The notes: generated from the letters alone by a model not told the origin. Shown: positions 25,136-38,855, numbered from the stretch's first letter. The stretch: 64,000 bases of DNA from Taxillus chinensis (GCA_023512835.1 CM042086.1:15760309-15824308), one strand, 5' to 3'. Made by a program: numbers and translations.

Positions 25136-26571
25136 GACTAACGTTTTAATTAAAAATTCTAATAAATTATGTTTTTTATTTTATTAGAATAAAATTTATA
25201 ATTTGCTAAATTTTAAATTTAAATATGTATTTTAAGAAATGTTATAATTATATGTAATTAATATTTAGATGCGTATATATAATTTTAAAAATATTCAGTG
25301 AATTCATTTACATTCTTACCTTTTTTTTTCGAATCAGCTGATTTTTCCTTACTACTCCAATTTGTTGACTCCCAAAGTTTCAACGTTTACTTTTGTTACT
25401 CCTCAGTCACACGTGTTAATATTGAATGTAGTGTGCTATTTGATTAATGATTAAATCAAAACTTAAAGTTCAAGGCGTAAGGCACATATACTTATTATGA
25501 ATTAATGTGTAGCAAATTACACATGCAGGGTTATGGATCTTAAATGGACTCAATGGCCATATTCAATCCCATCAAATTATTAGCTAGCAATGAGCCTAGA
25601 CAAAATTTGGCGATGACACCGAGTACAAATAATTCTGTTATATTATTTTGACACAAACACTTAGTCATATTTATATAAATAGAATTGAGAGGCTTGTGTG
25701 TGATTAGATTTTAAATTTTCTTGGCTTTATAAATTTTAATGTTTATATTGATCACGTTAAGGGAAAAACATAAAAAAAATAAAAAAATTATGTGCCAACT
25801 GAATTAAAGACGAATTAAAATTAATACAGGTATTCATGTATCATTCTAACGGTTAACATATTCTTATTCTTATTCTCAATATTTTTATTCTTCAACATTT
25901 GAACCTTAAAATGCAAAAGTGCAGGGCCGACCCGCGTCAGCAACAGCTTCTCGTGCGTCAACAAAGGTTCCCTTTTTATTCTGCTGACCCGCGCGCTTTT
26001 GTTGAATATATTACATATCATCGTATGTCCAAACACTTTTATAAGCCCTCAGACTTTTCCATCTTTTGCGAACGGGTGCACTTCTTCTGGGCATGTGTTT
26101 CCCCTAAGTCCTTCTCTTCTACTGTGCGGGTCAAATTAAAGCGGTGAGCCCAATACTTTAATATATAAATAATTTTTTTTTCGGCGTGACTTGAAAATTA
26201 CACTTGCTTTTTAAAAAATGACTATATTTTATAAAATAAGATACCTTAAATTTAAAATTTAAATATATATTTCCCTCATAAATACTTTAAAATTTAAATA
26301 AATTGGCTATGGCGCCGCCGTAACAGTGATGCCACAATAAAAAAAAAAAATGTAATCGGCGCGATGGGAAATGGTTTCAGAGGCGTTCCGCTTGTTGACT
26401 CGTTGGTCTGCATTCAACTTCAAGTCAAGGAGAGACAGCGCGCAATCAGAGACAAGTAAGTACTGATGGTATATTCGGGAAAATGGGACAACAGCGATTT
26501 GGGCAGGTTGTCAGAACGGTCATTGCTAGCAGGCTAGCAGCCCCTCCTCCTCCTCCGCGTTAAATGCATGC
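22780..26571. other. Intergenic region between the LBD and FPS genes
   Basis: AT-rich DNA with no supportable gene. It holds an AT-rich dispersed repeat copy (about 23975-24080), a GC-rich patch with several CpGs (about 24640-25070), and an (AT)n tract (25089-25132). The last several hundred bases must include the FPS promoter; I could not place a TATA box with confidence. Confidence 0.6.
25089..25132. repeat. (AT)n microsatellite
   Basis: About 22 uninterrupted AT units. Confidence 0.96.
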
Positions 26572-26718
26572 GTGTTCGAAGATCTCTGCCTCCACCACCC
26601 AACACACATCCTTAACTTTGTCGTCTCTTTCCTGCGTCTGAGTCTACCTCCCAAGTGTTTCACTGCTTGCCTGTCCATTTTCAAGCCTTCTTCTGCGTCT
26701 GTGTGGTGGGGATTTTTT

Positions 26719-26853
26719 ATGGCTGCCATGAACGGAACCACAACCGATCTAAGGGAGACGTTTTTGGAGGTTTACTCTGTGCTCAAGGCAGAGCTCCTCC
26801 AAGATCACGCTTTTGAATTCACCCACGATTCTCGTCAATGGGTCGACCGGGTA

Positions 26854-26922
<69 letters not shown>

Positions 26923-29900
26923 AGCATTTCCTTTTCCCATATTCATAGTTCCTCTGTTTCGAGGCTTTGTTTGGCGATCACATTTCTCTGCCATCTAATC
27001 TATTCGCCTTCTTATTTATTGGGCAGCCATTGATTTGAACATAGCTTCATTTTCCTTTATTTTTATTTTTATTTTCTCTCTTTCCGTATGCTTTCAAAGG
27101 TTTCCTGATCGTTGCTGTGTCTTCTTCTGTTTACAGATGTTGGACTACAACGTTCCTGGAGGTTAGAATCGACTTGGTTTGTTTATGAGGAAAGCGAGTT
27201 GGGTTAGGATTAAAATTCAATGATTTGGGGGCGTAGTTTATTTATTCCTTTATGATCAATGCATGCAGGGAAGCTGAATCGGGGGCTCTCTGTTGTTGAC
27301 AGCTACAAACATCTAAAGGATGGAAAGGACCTATCCGAACAAGAAATCTTTCTTGCATGTGCGCTTGGGTGGTGTGTCGAATGGGTATACAATACCTTTC
27401 CTATATATTATTAATACATAGCACAAAGCGTGATTAAATAATTGAAAAAAAAACTATATGTTCAACTTGTTTTCATCCGTGATATATAGTTGAACTTGTT
27501 TTCATTCGTGATTGTGCCGCCACTGATATATAAAAGTAAAATAAAATGAAAATATTGTGTTATTTTATTTTCAGATTCGTAATTGGTAATGGAGTGACTT
27601 TACTACTTGGAGTGCTAATTGCCTTCTACTTAGCTGCCCTGTCCCATAATGATCTATGCATATGTCAATATGAACATGAAGCTTATACAGAAACAACCAT
27701 GTATTTGCAGTTTCAGGCGTTTTTTCTTGTTCACGATGACATTATGGACGGTTCTCACACGCGGCGTGGTCAACCCTGTTGGTTCAGACTACCCAAGGTC
27801 ACCCTAGCTTCTGCTGTGACCATCTTACCAGTATTTTTGTATTGCCTTTTATTTAGTTAGTGTTGTTATTATCGTCATATAGATTGGTTTGATAGCTGTG
27901 AACGATGCGATTATACTTCGCAACCATATCCCAAAGATCATCAAAAATCACTTCAGGGAAAAGCCTTACTATATTGATCTGATGGAGTTGTTTAATGAGG
28001 TTGGTCCATTTTCAAAATCTCATCTCTAATAGGTTTCTGTTTAGTAATGAATGCACGTTAAATGGTTGTTTGTCTGATATTTTGATAGGTTGAGTTCCAG
28101 ACAGCTTCAGGACAAATGATAGATTTGATTACTACATTAGAGGGGGAAAAGGATCTCTCTAAGTATTCATTATCACTGTGAGCGAAGATACTATGAGCTG
28201 CATAGCCTTCATTTTTTTATCTCCTTATTATGTGCTGGTCAAAATTGCTTTCTTCAACTGGTTCTATGGTGTACGGCGGTACGAGTGTTTGGGTGAAGGA
28301 TTGAATTACAAAATGTTTTGCAAGGGTCTACTCCATTAATCTGGAGAACATAATTTTTTATTTTTCTTCCTAATAATCTGCATTCATGAACAGATTTCTG
28401 GAAAGTTGATAGATTTTCCATATGATCATAATTTCTATATGGTTATTTGAACGCGTGATTGCGCAAAGTCCCTTTGATATAGAGCATAGAGCTTATCCCA
28501 AAATGAAATTATCATAATTACTGGAAAACCTTCCATTTTACGTGACATAGAATGTCAGACCCCCTAAATGTAGTTGGTTGACAATGTTGGCTAATCCGAA
28601 AATGGGCTTCAATTGATTGGATTCTGTACAGTTTTTCTCAGATTAGTTAAGTAGCATCAAGTTGAATACCATCATAGCCTTTAGCTACAACATTAGTTAG
28701 AACTCTCAGGAGCAACTACACTGTACGCCAAGCGTAGTTAAATTTTAACTTTTCTTTTATGCACTGCTATGATACTTCATTTTTTGATGATCTAATGGTG
28801 TTTACAATTATGAAATATCTGGTCTTCATGCAGTTATTGCCGCAATGTTCAGTATAAAACCGCCTACTACTCATTTTATCTTCCAGTAAGCTGAAACCTT
28901 TCTCGAAGTCTTATTGATCACTGCTCATTTTCTGAACGATATGTTTTACCCATTAATTTTGAAGCTATTATTAGGCTTTTTTGGAGCTATTTATATCCAT
29001 GATTTGATGCTGTAAATGATCTCCTAATTTCCATACTGACAACGTCTTCTATTTAGAATTGAACTTTCTGATTGAGAACTTTGCCCAAAATCCCAAAATT
29101 GAGCTCACCTAGACATTGAGCTCCCTAGATTTGGTACTGGAGGGAGCTTTCAGTTGAGATGTCCTGTTATACACTCAATATTTGACTTCTAACTTTTGAT
29201 TTTTGTAAGGACAAGTCCCTGGATCCTGATGTTGACTTTGTTTGGGTGCAGGTTGCTTGTGCACTGCTCATGTCGGGCGAAAAGTTGGAGAACCATAGCG
29301 ATGTTAAAAATATTCTCATCGAAATGGGCACCTATTTTCAAGTACAGGTAATTCTATGGTTTCCAAATGCAGACCCTATAATTTCCAAACACTATATTCA
29401 TCTCACTGGAGGTTGTGTGGCCTTTGTTCAAATTGTCAGAGTTTGGTGTTGTGTACAACACATGTTCAAATTGTTAGATTAATGTTGAAAGATCTTTTAT
29501 GTATTCATATCCGCAGGATGACTATTTGGACTGCTATGGTGATCCTAAGACAATTGGCAAGGTGAGGTTCATGGCTGCAATTTTGAATACGATCATATGG
29601 TGTAAGTGCTCACGGCATGATTGGTAGATGCTCTCTGACCATATGGTTTTGTGTGAGCTCAGATTGGAACAGATATAGAAGATTTTAAGTGCTCATGGCT
29701 AGTAGTGAAAGCGTTAGAAATTTGCAATGATGAGCAAAGGAAAATGTTACATGTAAGGGTGACACATAAACAACTTCCATAAATTTCTGTGATTCCTTAT
29801 TGTGAAAGAATGGATATGACAACACCCGCCCCCAACTTTTTCTCAGGAGCAGTATGGGAACCCAGATCCAGCTAGCGTTGCTAAAGTAAAGGCTCTTTAT

Positions 29901-30154
29901 AATGATATTAATATGCAGGTTTGAGCATCAACTTCACCAGAGCTTCTGTTTTGTTTTTGTTTTGTTTTGGAAGAAAAGCAGTGTAAATTATGGATAATTT
30001 TTTGTGATGCTTGTAAATTTGGCAGGGTGTGTTCGCCGAGTATGAGAGTAGGTGCTATGAGAAACTGACGGCATCCATTGAGGCTCATCCAAGCAAAGCT
30101 GTGCAAGCTGTGTTGAAATCGTTCCTAGGAAAGATACACCAGAGAAACAAGTAG
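26719..30154 (+). CDS. FPS: Farnesyl diphosphate synthase (12 exons, 349 aa)
   Basis: The enzyme condenses IPP with DMAPP and then GPP to make farnesyl diphosphate, precursor of sterols, sesquiterpenes, ubiquinone chains and prenylated proteins. Exons: 26719-26850, 27137-27161, 27269-27384, 27711-27797, 27883-27999, 28089-28177, 28834-28885, 29252-29347, 29517-29561, 29663-29752, 29847-29918, 30026-30154. All junctions are GT-AG and in phase, and the length is normal for plants. The first Asp-rich motif DDIMD is at residues 100-104, with Phe-Phe at positions -5 and -4, the pattern that limits chain length to C15. The second motif DDYLD is at 239-243. [10 protein letters not shown], the diphosphate-binding [12 protein letters not shown] and [19 protein letters not shown] are all present, and the C-terminus is basic. 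Oddities: His precedes the first motif, where the plant sequences I remember have Leu, and YCRN replaces the HRRI I expect at the start of exon 7. Frame is open upstream to an ATG at 26572 (see findings). Confidence 0.97.
26859..26921. repeat. (CT)n microsatellite at the start of FPS intron 1
   Basis: More than 30 CT units begin 8 bases after the donor splice site. Its length probably varies between individuals. It also generates a false repetitive ORF on each strand. Confidence 0.96.
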
Positions 30155-32536
30155 AACACCCCAGATTGTTGAACATGGAAGATTGGAATGACCTCTATCT
30201 CATTTTTGCAGGGTTTTGCAATTTTCTGGGCCATTTGAATTGCTTGTATTTTTTATTTGTTGTTTTATGTTTAGTTTGCATTAGCATTTCCATTTTGTTG
30301 ATCAAGAATGTAATTTGGACGGATGCAGGTTAATCCTGAGATTATATGTTTCTAACTGAAGTTTTGTTGCATTATACTCATTCTGTCCCACAATTATATA
30401 TATATATATATATATATATCCATTTTGATGTGTCCTAAATTAATGTTTTTTTAACTCCTAATTTTACGCTTTTTTGTCACTTAGTAAATATAATTCATAA
30501 TTCGTTTTTAGAAAAATCATTTTCTTGAAAGAAAATAGGAACATAATAATCAATTATATGATTATAATATATATATATAGAGAGAGAGAGGGATATTTGA
30601 AAGCTTTTAAAATATGATATAAAAGTATTTTATACGCTTTTTGAAAACGAAAGTCAGTTCCATAGTAGCATTAATGGCCTAAAGAAAACACAGTTATTAC
30701 TTATTACGGGCCTAGACAACTAGTTTTAAAAATTATGACATAAGACGAATTTATATTATTTATAAATATTTTTTAATTTATTAAATTTATTGTTTTAAAA
30801 AAATAATATTATCAAATCAGGTTCTAACACCTCCCCAACTAGGTTTTGTTGTTTCAGTAACCTCAGTACCTTCATAACTACTCTATGGACCTCAGTAGGA
30901 TTTATGCCTCCACCAATAGTCTCAGCACCTCCCTAACTATTGTATGGATTTGTATCAGTAGGCTTTGCATCTTAATTTGTACTCCCATAACTACTGACGA
31001 TGAAGTATGCACCTATTATACACTTTGTCCTTTAGCCGAGCAACCTCAGCAACTCGTAAAGCATCTCTCATGCAATCAGTGTTCTAAACAGAGAAGTCTC
31101 AAGTCTGGGCATATTGAAGTAAAGCCTGAATAAATCAATCATACCAAAGTTCATAACTACAGTAAAAAAATTTAACAGAGAAGTCTGTCTGCTTAGATAA
31201 AAAATAAAATAAAATGCATTTAATGAGTCAGAAAATTTCCAACCGACAAAATGAAAAAACAAACTAAAAAAACACATTTGTTCTTTATGACGTGTCCGGC
31301 TCGATCGATTTAATCGTGTCGGGGGACTTTATTGCACGTTTTTTTAAACTACAGGGGCATATTGTAGTTTTTGGAGCTGGGAAGCAGAAAGTGTATTTAG
31401 TAATAATAAAACTATTCATCGCGAATTGAAAAACAATTAATAGACTTTATCCTAGATTCATTAAATGCATATATTATATATATAACATATATATATATTA
31501 TATTATATATTATATTCATGCTTTGTCTTTTACCAGTCTAATAGTCCGTGCAAACTGTAAAGACAGCTTCAGAAAAACCGGGACGGGTGTGGAAACCACC
31601 ATTGTTTTCAGTTCCTCAGAAATAAAGGCGGTTTGTTTAATATGGCGGAGTGAGTGATTGTGGGTAGTTACTTTCTTATTTTATTTTATTTTATTTGTTC
31701 ATTTATTTTGTTTCCCCGTTTATCGCCAGAGTTTCCCATGATATATTTTTGGTATCGAGGCGATAGGATAAACTTTTTTAGTCTCGGAGTTGGTATTTTC
31801 TCACTTGTTTTTGTTTTTTTATTTTTTAAGTTTTTATTTTAATTTTTTTTTTCTGGGGTCTTGGTTATTTGGTTTTAATTGGTTTCAGTGTGCTTGATCT
31901 TTGAAATTAATTTGAAGAAAAAGAAAAAAAAATATGAGTTTACGAATACACAGTGCTTCATTTGGTTTCAAATGTAATATTTTTATTCTGGTTTTGAGTT
32001 GCACCTGCAGAAAATCTAAATTGTAGAAGCAGAGATTGATCTCTTATTTCATGGCTGTCTTGTTTTTTTTTTTGTTGTTCTTCATTTCAGTTTCACACAC
32101 CCTTTCTGGGTTAATGGATTTTCATGAATATGTGGGTCGTGTTACGTTCCAAAGTTTGATCACTACAAAAATACTAGACCGGAGTTCGTTCTAACATGAT
32201 GTGTCCGTGTGTCCGTGTGTCCGCGCGCTGTCTGGTTGTCTGTGTCTTTGTGTCTGTCCGTCCATCCATCTATATAGATGTATAGTTTTGCTTGAAAACT
32301 AGTGTCTTAGAGTTGAAGTGGGTTATGGGTACACTTCCGAATGTCGTGTTAGTTCTTTCTCGGAAGGCATTGTTTTACAAAATTTGATTTTCATATTTTT
32401 ATACTAGAAAGAATCCTTCTTCTGTTTTCCTCTGATTCGTAGATTTTGTTGTTGCAAGGAAGTGGATCGGACTCAAAGAGTGCTTGTTTCTACCAAAAAA
32501 ACTCAAGGGTCAAGTTGAATTATTGGTCTTGATGCA
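30155..32536. other. FPS 3' region, intergenic DNA and AHL 5' leader
   Basis: The FPS 3' UTR probably ends before the (AT)n tract at 30397-30419, though no canonical AATAAA is obvious. Then comes AT-rich DNA with a dispersed repeat copy (about 30722-30822) and an imperfect AT tract near 31475-31515. The pyrimidine-rich sequence from about 31650 to 32536 looks like leader and possible 5' UTR intron of the AHL gene. No additional gene seen. Confidence 0.55.
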
Positions 32537-35500
32537 ATGGAAGCGAGGGAGCACTCAGGTGCAGGGGTGACGGTGATAGGAGCCGAAGCTCCTTCGGACT
32601 ATCACATGGCCCCACGAGCTAAAAACCCCAATCAGCTCTCCGGAAGTCTACCGGCCGGGGGCTTGGTTTCAGCAGGAACGGTGGGGAGAAAGAAGAGAGG
32701 GAGGCCCCGGAAGTACGGGCCGGATGGTACAGTTAACATGACATTCTCGCCGCTGCCGCTTTCGTCATCAGCTCCGCCGGCGGGCATCGATTTTTCGACT
32801 CCCGGAAAACGCGGCGGCCGAGGGCGGGGAGTTGGGTTGGAGCAGAAGCAGCCCAGGAAAGTGGAGCGAGAGAATTTAGGTAGTGAAGGCATTCGCCATC
32901 ATATCATAGCCAATGTTATGACTCAGATAATAGCTTGATTGTCAGTTATTTTTCTATGCATGATGTGTTGCTATTACAAGATGGGTATTAAGCTCGATGG
33001 GTATTGAGCTCGTTGTGTTGATTATAAGTGCCTAAATCTGATATTGTTTTTAAACAAAACTAGATTGTGTGTTTGTATGTCTGGAGTTGAGGATCCAATT
33101 TTGGGCTCTGGATTGGGATGTCGAATATGTTCACTAGATTTTGGATGGGGCCTATCCTGTGACATGCTCTTTGGTTCCGTTTTTAGATCTAGAAGTACTG
33201 GTTTTTTTGCCTTGAATACACAGAAGGAATGAAACATTTTTTGATGGGGCGAGGGGGTTTAAACTGAGAGCATACATGGGAAGTTCAGATTGCATGCCAA
33301 TTGGCTTTATGCTTCTTTTAATGCCTCATGGTCTGCAGTTTGTCTTGGTGTAGGGGAGAGGATAAAATGGAGGCATACTTATTGTTTATCATCCGTATCC
33401 TGGTGTTTGGCTCTGTTATGTTTGAAGAAAACAAGTTGTTGGCTTCTTGAAGTTCCACTGGAAGTGGTAAAAGCTATTATAGCATTGCAGTGTCTCATAT
33501 TTGATTTCTCTATCGAAACCCAAAATAGTGGAATATATGTCAGAAATTTGTTTGCTTCTGACAGCCTGGCTACTATGGTGCTATAGTTCTGAATTATAAT
33601 TTCCATTTCCATTTCCCATGTGATTTGATTTACATGGTTGCTTCCTAAATACTTGAAAATATCTCATGCGATGACTTCTTGGGAGGGTGGGCCTTGACTC
33701 AATATTAAGGTTGATGTTCTGCACTTCTGCTTAAACAAAGGGTGGTCATGGTTAATAGGAAGGATGCTTCTCGCTCATCTTTGAGTTTTCTTGAATAGGA
33801 TAAATGTTTCCTGTTGAAAAAGTGGTTGTCATTGAATATTTGGCTTATTTTAGCTTTAAAATGTACTAACAATAAAGTGGCAGTTTATTGGAAAAAGTTT
33901 CATAGTTTAACTGTATATCTTTTTGACGGGTGACAGAAAAATCAGTAATTGAAAAAATGCATGGCACTAGTTCCCGTGAGTAAATGATTTTTAATTTTTT
34001 TCTTTTCACTATTTAACCAGATTAATTTTACATATATTTCATCCTTATGACGTTACTATTAAAATGGAGATACAAATGAGTTGAAATATTAGATGGCCTT
34101 GCATTTATGAGTATGTATGAAATTGGTAACTATTGGAAAAATATTGATGCATACTAATGTTATTTATCTTTTCATGCCTTAGGTGAATTGGTTGCATCTC
34201 CAGCCGGTGCAAATTTTACACCCCATGTTGTCCTTGTTAATGCTGGAGAAGTATGTTCACTCATTGTTATTTGATAAAAAGGAAAAAATCTTGTTTCTTG
34301 AGCCTTGCACTAACCATACGAGCCTGTTGCTTCTGTAGACAACATCTCAATTTCTTGTGCTTTGTATATTGTACATGTTATTTGTCTACCACTAAGGACC
34401 ATATCAAAGTTTTTAATTTAATCTTTGGCTTAGGATGCAGCCATATTTCCTCACACTTACCCAAACATTTATTGACCATAGGATGATATAGTATTAGATC
34501 ACATGGTTTGTATGCATGGATATTATCTAGTCACACAATAAGGACAATAGGAGGGTTGAGCTATATAGTGCTGCACATTATATTCCTTCAATCTAAGTTT
34601 CGTCCTCTCGTGTGATAATGTCGTCAGTAGCATGTTTCATATAAATCAAGACATTCCTTGCTCATAATGATACATATCTAAAGCTTTGGTAGGAGTAGCA
34701 CACGCCCTAGGATCTATCCTACCAAAAATGTGATTCTGATCTTGTTCAGCTTGGGAACAAGATGTGAGTATAAGGATAATGAGAATAAAAAATTTAGGAA
34801 GGGAAAGGCAATGCTCTATTAATTCTTCGAATCAAGAATATATACATTAGGGGCTGGGCACAGAAACTTGTTTGGGAATTAGATTGAACTAGTGTAAGAA
34901 TAATTTTTTTTGATGTATTCCTGTTTTATGAAAATAGACTTCTTCCAGGGATGTTTTTTTTAAACTATTATTATTCATTTTAATGATATTGGAGTGGCAG
35001 ATTTTTTAGCCAAGAATACTAATTTACTAGTAAGAGTTGTGTATTGATTTGAGGCTGTATTGGGTCTGTAAATGTTCTTTTCTATGTATTGTTTTCCTTT
35101 GCATTTGGGCCTCTAATAAAATTGTTTAGTGGTAAAACCATGAATAGGAGACTCACGGGCCTTGATTGGAGCCCAATTTCTTGAAACGTTTTCAGTGGTA
35201 AGACTGATTGATATATGATAAATAAACTCAAACTTTTTATAGATAACTCCAGGAAAGTTGGTATCATCTACATCATATATGATGCTTCTAAGATATTTCT
35301 CTAGGCGATAGATATTTTTCTCATATGTGGGAAGAAAAAAAGGATCGTATAAATGGCCTGCTTATTGCAAAACAGAAATATAAAGTCGGGACCAACTCTT
35401 TTTACTTAAAAATGTCATTTAAAATTATCAGGTGAAAGATAAATATATTTCCATGTTTCTAGATAGGTTACTGGTGTATGCTTGTCATTTTATGAGTGTC

Positions 35501-37586
35501 TTTTTTGCACTTGGACATTGTAATCTTACAAACCTTATTATAAGAGGTCCTTAGTAAAATTTCAATTTCTCCCTTGTGGTTTTAAGGCAAGGAAATTAAT
35601 GGTCTACAAGAAAGGTTTGTTGCTTTTTTTAATTTTTTATTCGGGTGAATCTAAAAAGTACCTTTATGTGTGGCAAACTATCCTAAAATAAATGCACTTG
35701 AAGGCTTTTCCCTAGATATTCTTGAAAGTTTCTTTCGGTGATTTTTTTGCGTTTTCAATTCTATGACATGAATTTTTAAGGCACTCATTCTTTGGCTTGC
35801 TTTCACTGTCTCAAGGATGTCACTATGAAGATTATATCATTTTCGCAACAAGGACCACGAGCTATATGCATACTGTCTGCTAATGGAATAATTAAAAATG
35901 TTACACTTCGTCAACCTGATTCTTCTGGGGGTACTCTCACGTATGAGGTCTGATATACTTCATTAGCAAATTTAACTCCTATTAGCTTTTCTTCATGCAA
36001 TAATTTTCTGTCAAGTCTGACTTCAAAGAGGCTTGTTGGCTTCAATTTTGCAAATGTGGCTTTTGGATGTTCCCCGATGTATCTCATTTTTTCCCAACAA
36101 AAAACGCTTAAATATTACAAAATCTTTTCTTTCGATAATTGGACTTTATCTGCTAATTTCTACAATAATAACTCACTTCAATTATCAGGCTTTTATCCTC
36201 TTTTTTTTGGTGACTGATGCTTTTGGACAATATTCAGTATGCTTTAAATCCATACTTGCTATGTTTGACCAGCATGTCCAGAATGTAAATGTCCAATTTT
36301 AAAGTTTGCACATCATAGACATTTTTGCATTTGTCTTGAAAGGCGAAAACCCACTGCACATAAAGGTTTGGAATTTGGATTGTATTGGCTGAATTTATGA
36401 AAACTATAATTGAGACCTTTCAGTTCATCAAAAATACATGTAGATTCAGAATTACAAATGGGTAAAAATTAAATAATTCGTGATTTGAATGATTACGCTT
36501 GCAGACTAATCTTATGCTGTATGGCCTAACTTGGAAGTTAACAACAACTAAAGTATACTTTTGTTTCAGCCACAATTTTATTGCAACTAGGAATACATGC
36601 TCACACAAACACATATATTTACATTTAAGGTATGGATCTACATTGCGCTCTGATTATAATGTTATTTCTGACAAAAGTTTTCTACTTTATTTTTTTACAG
36701 GGTCGTTTTGAAATACTTTCATTGACTGGATCTTTCACACCCACTGAGAGTGGAGGAACAAGAAGTAGGGCAGGTGGGCTGAGTGTCTCTTTGGCAAGCC
36801 CCGATGGTCGTGTTCTAGGAGGAGGTGTTGCCGGATTATTGGTTGCAGCTAGTCCTGTGCAGGTATTTTGTCAAAAAGAAAAATCATTTTTTTTAGCATG
36901 TGGAACAAATATTGTTAGTTCACTTGCCTTTATGTATTACTTTTGCTATACATGAAGTTGTTAACTCCTATATTTTAAGGGTAGATGATTTAATGGTAAT
37001 ATGTTTGTAATTTGTTTGTGGGACATTTTTCCCACACAAATTGTTGAAATGATGCTCAATGCCCCCTCCTCAGAAGGAGGAATCACAAACAAAAGTTATT
37101 AAAAAAAGTCTTTAATCCGTGCAAGGACAAGATCCACACACACAAAACTGTGCACACATCACGAACATGCCCTGGAAACTGAATGTAGATGTTGGTACAT
37201 GAGATGAATGATGACACGCTGCTTGAATGCTCTGCTGGTTGCAAAAAAAGCTTCTAGTGCAAAGTTTATTTATTTAGAACCAAATGATAAACATAAATTT
37301 TCGTTGCTGAGCATCTCAGGTTGTGGTCGGAAGTTTTATCCCAAGCAGTCCCAGTGATCAGAAGATAAAGAAGCTTCGAAATGAGTCAGTGCAGCGTGCC
37401 ACTGGGCACACTTCTAGCGCAGAGAATGAAGATGGCATTGGTGGACCAGGCAACAATGGTCATAACTCTTTCAAGCCAAACCTTGCCCCCCCATCCTACC
37501 GCAGTGACAACTGGGGGTTGATGCACCCTATGCAAGACTCAAGGAAGCCCGGAACAGACATCAACATATCTCTGCCTGTTGGTTAA
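32537..37586 (+). CDS. AHL1: AT-hook motif nuclear-localized (AHL) protein, AHL1-like
   Basis: Five exons: 32537-32879, 34183-34250, 35816-35947, 36701-36862 and 37320-37586, all GT-AG and in phase, encoding 323 aa. These nuclear proteins bind the minor groove of AT-rich matrix-attachment DNA and oligomerise through the PPC/DUF296 domain to regulate growth and flowering genes. A canonical AT-hook, KKRGRPRKYGPDG, has its core at residues 54-60. A second, atypical Gly/Arg hook (KRGGRGRG) is at 91-98. The PPC domain runs from about residue 120 to 245, with SFSQQGPRAICILSANG, TLRQPDSSGGTLTYE, the conserved GRFEIL at 182-187 and GGVAGLLVAASPVQVVVGSF. The tail is polar and ends in an NISLPVG-type sequence. 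Multiple introns and two hooks place it among intron-containing type II AHLs; AHL1 itself is the closest in memory. The long introns carry no recognised genes. Confidence 0.95.
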
Positions 37587-38855
37587 ATGGTTCCCTGTTC
37601 CTTCACTGCTCCATTTCGGCCTCTCCCACGGTAACATTGAGCCCGGAAGTTATCAGCCGTAGTTGGGCTGCTTAAAGGTCTTTGCAGTGTCTGTAATTTT
37701 ATGGATTGTTCATCTAGATATTAGGATTAGTAGCCTTTAATTTGCAGCGATGGTTTTTTCCTGTCTATGAAATCTCAGGCTGATGAGGATACTACTGTTT
37801 GTAGGCTCATTGTGTAGCTTTTCTCAGCTTATCAAAAGCCCAGTTTCTCTCTCTTTTTTTTTTTTGTGTGAACAAAAAAAAAGGTTTGAGTTTGAGGAAT
37901 TTCTGTATTATATCAAAATCACCAATTCAGTTAGTTTTTAACCCTTTTAATTGATGTAGTTTGACCCATTTATGTTACCATTGAATAGAAACCGGTCTTC
38001 TAGAAGGATCTATTATCAAGCAGGACTAGGGAAAAAGAATGATGTTATCTAAAACCAAATGGAATACACCTGGAGGTGGATCCCTCAACCAAATGATGAT
38101 GGCCTTTTGACAAGCAATGCAAACCAGCATATAAACGTGTCGTGACAAACTTGAAGGTTTGAAAGTGAAGAAAAGAGGACGCGCAAGGAAGTCCACAAAA
38201 CACATCATTACATGCCAAAACATTACCATGTTAAAGTATTTGGACCCTGGGAATGCATTTTCAAAACGTTCACACTTCACAAACAGAGATGCCCACTCTA
38301 GTCTAGTCTCTCTATACAGTGGTCAGCATCATTAAGTTTGGTGAGAGTTCAAACTTAATGACTTCACTTTCAAATCAATGAGACAGCATGAAATTTTAGT
38401 AATATAACAAATAAATAAAAAGGAAATAAATAATATCAATTTCATATGTACCCCAACCTCCTCCCTCCCTCTATGTCAGTCCCCTTCTGCGTCATCCCCC
38501 CTACTCCAGTCCTGTCCCCCACATCCACTCACCTCGACAACCCCATCACCCACCTCCACAACCCCGCCACTCCCTCTGCATTGCCCCCCCTCCTCCCAAG
38601 TGGAGAACCCATGGCTTCCTCTCGACCATGCTGATACGATTAGGGATTTGAAATTTGTCGGATACATAGGATAAGGGTATGGAAAAAATAATAATTATTA
38701 AGAAAAAAATAAATGAATTATCATTGGAATTAAAGATAATGCCCTGTTTGGTTAATTTGAATGCTAAAAAAAAAAGATAATGACCTGTTTGGTTAATTTG
38801 GTTATTCAACAAAAAGATAAATGTTTTAAAATAATTTAAAATTTATGGAACTTTT
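37587..38855. other. AHL 3' region and intergenic DNA before the viral array
   Basis: This holds the AHL 3' UTR, a C-rich low-complexity block (about 38455-38600), and a 28 bp direct repeat with the core AAAGATAATGCCCTGTTTGG (near 38732 and 38776). No gene is supported. The short ORFs here come from the C-rich block or are shadows. Confidence 0.55.

Noticed and set aside
26749..26994. Minus-strand ORF with a long Glu-Arg repeat over FPS exon 1
   Set aside because: Produced by the CT microsatellite read on the other strand.
27546..27860. 104-codon ORF overlapping FPS exon 4
   Set aside because: It only reads through the exon with flanking intron; the spliced exon is 27711-27797.
33290..33586. 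98-codon ORF in AHL intron 1
   Set aside because: Intronic, no known domain, and the AHL exons splice cleanly around it.
38446..38634. Proline-rich ORF downstream of AHL
   Set aside because: Low-complexity C-rich sequence; no family, and the opposite strand is open too.
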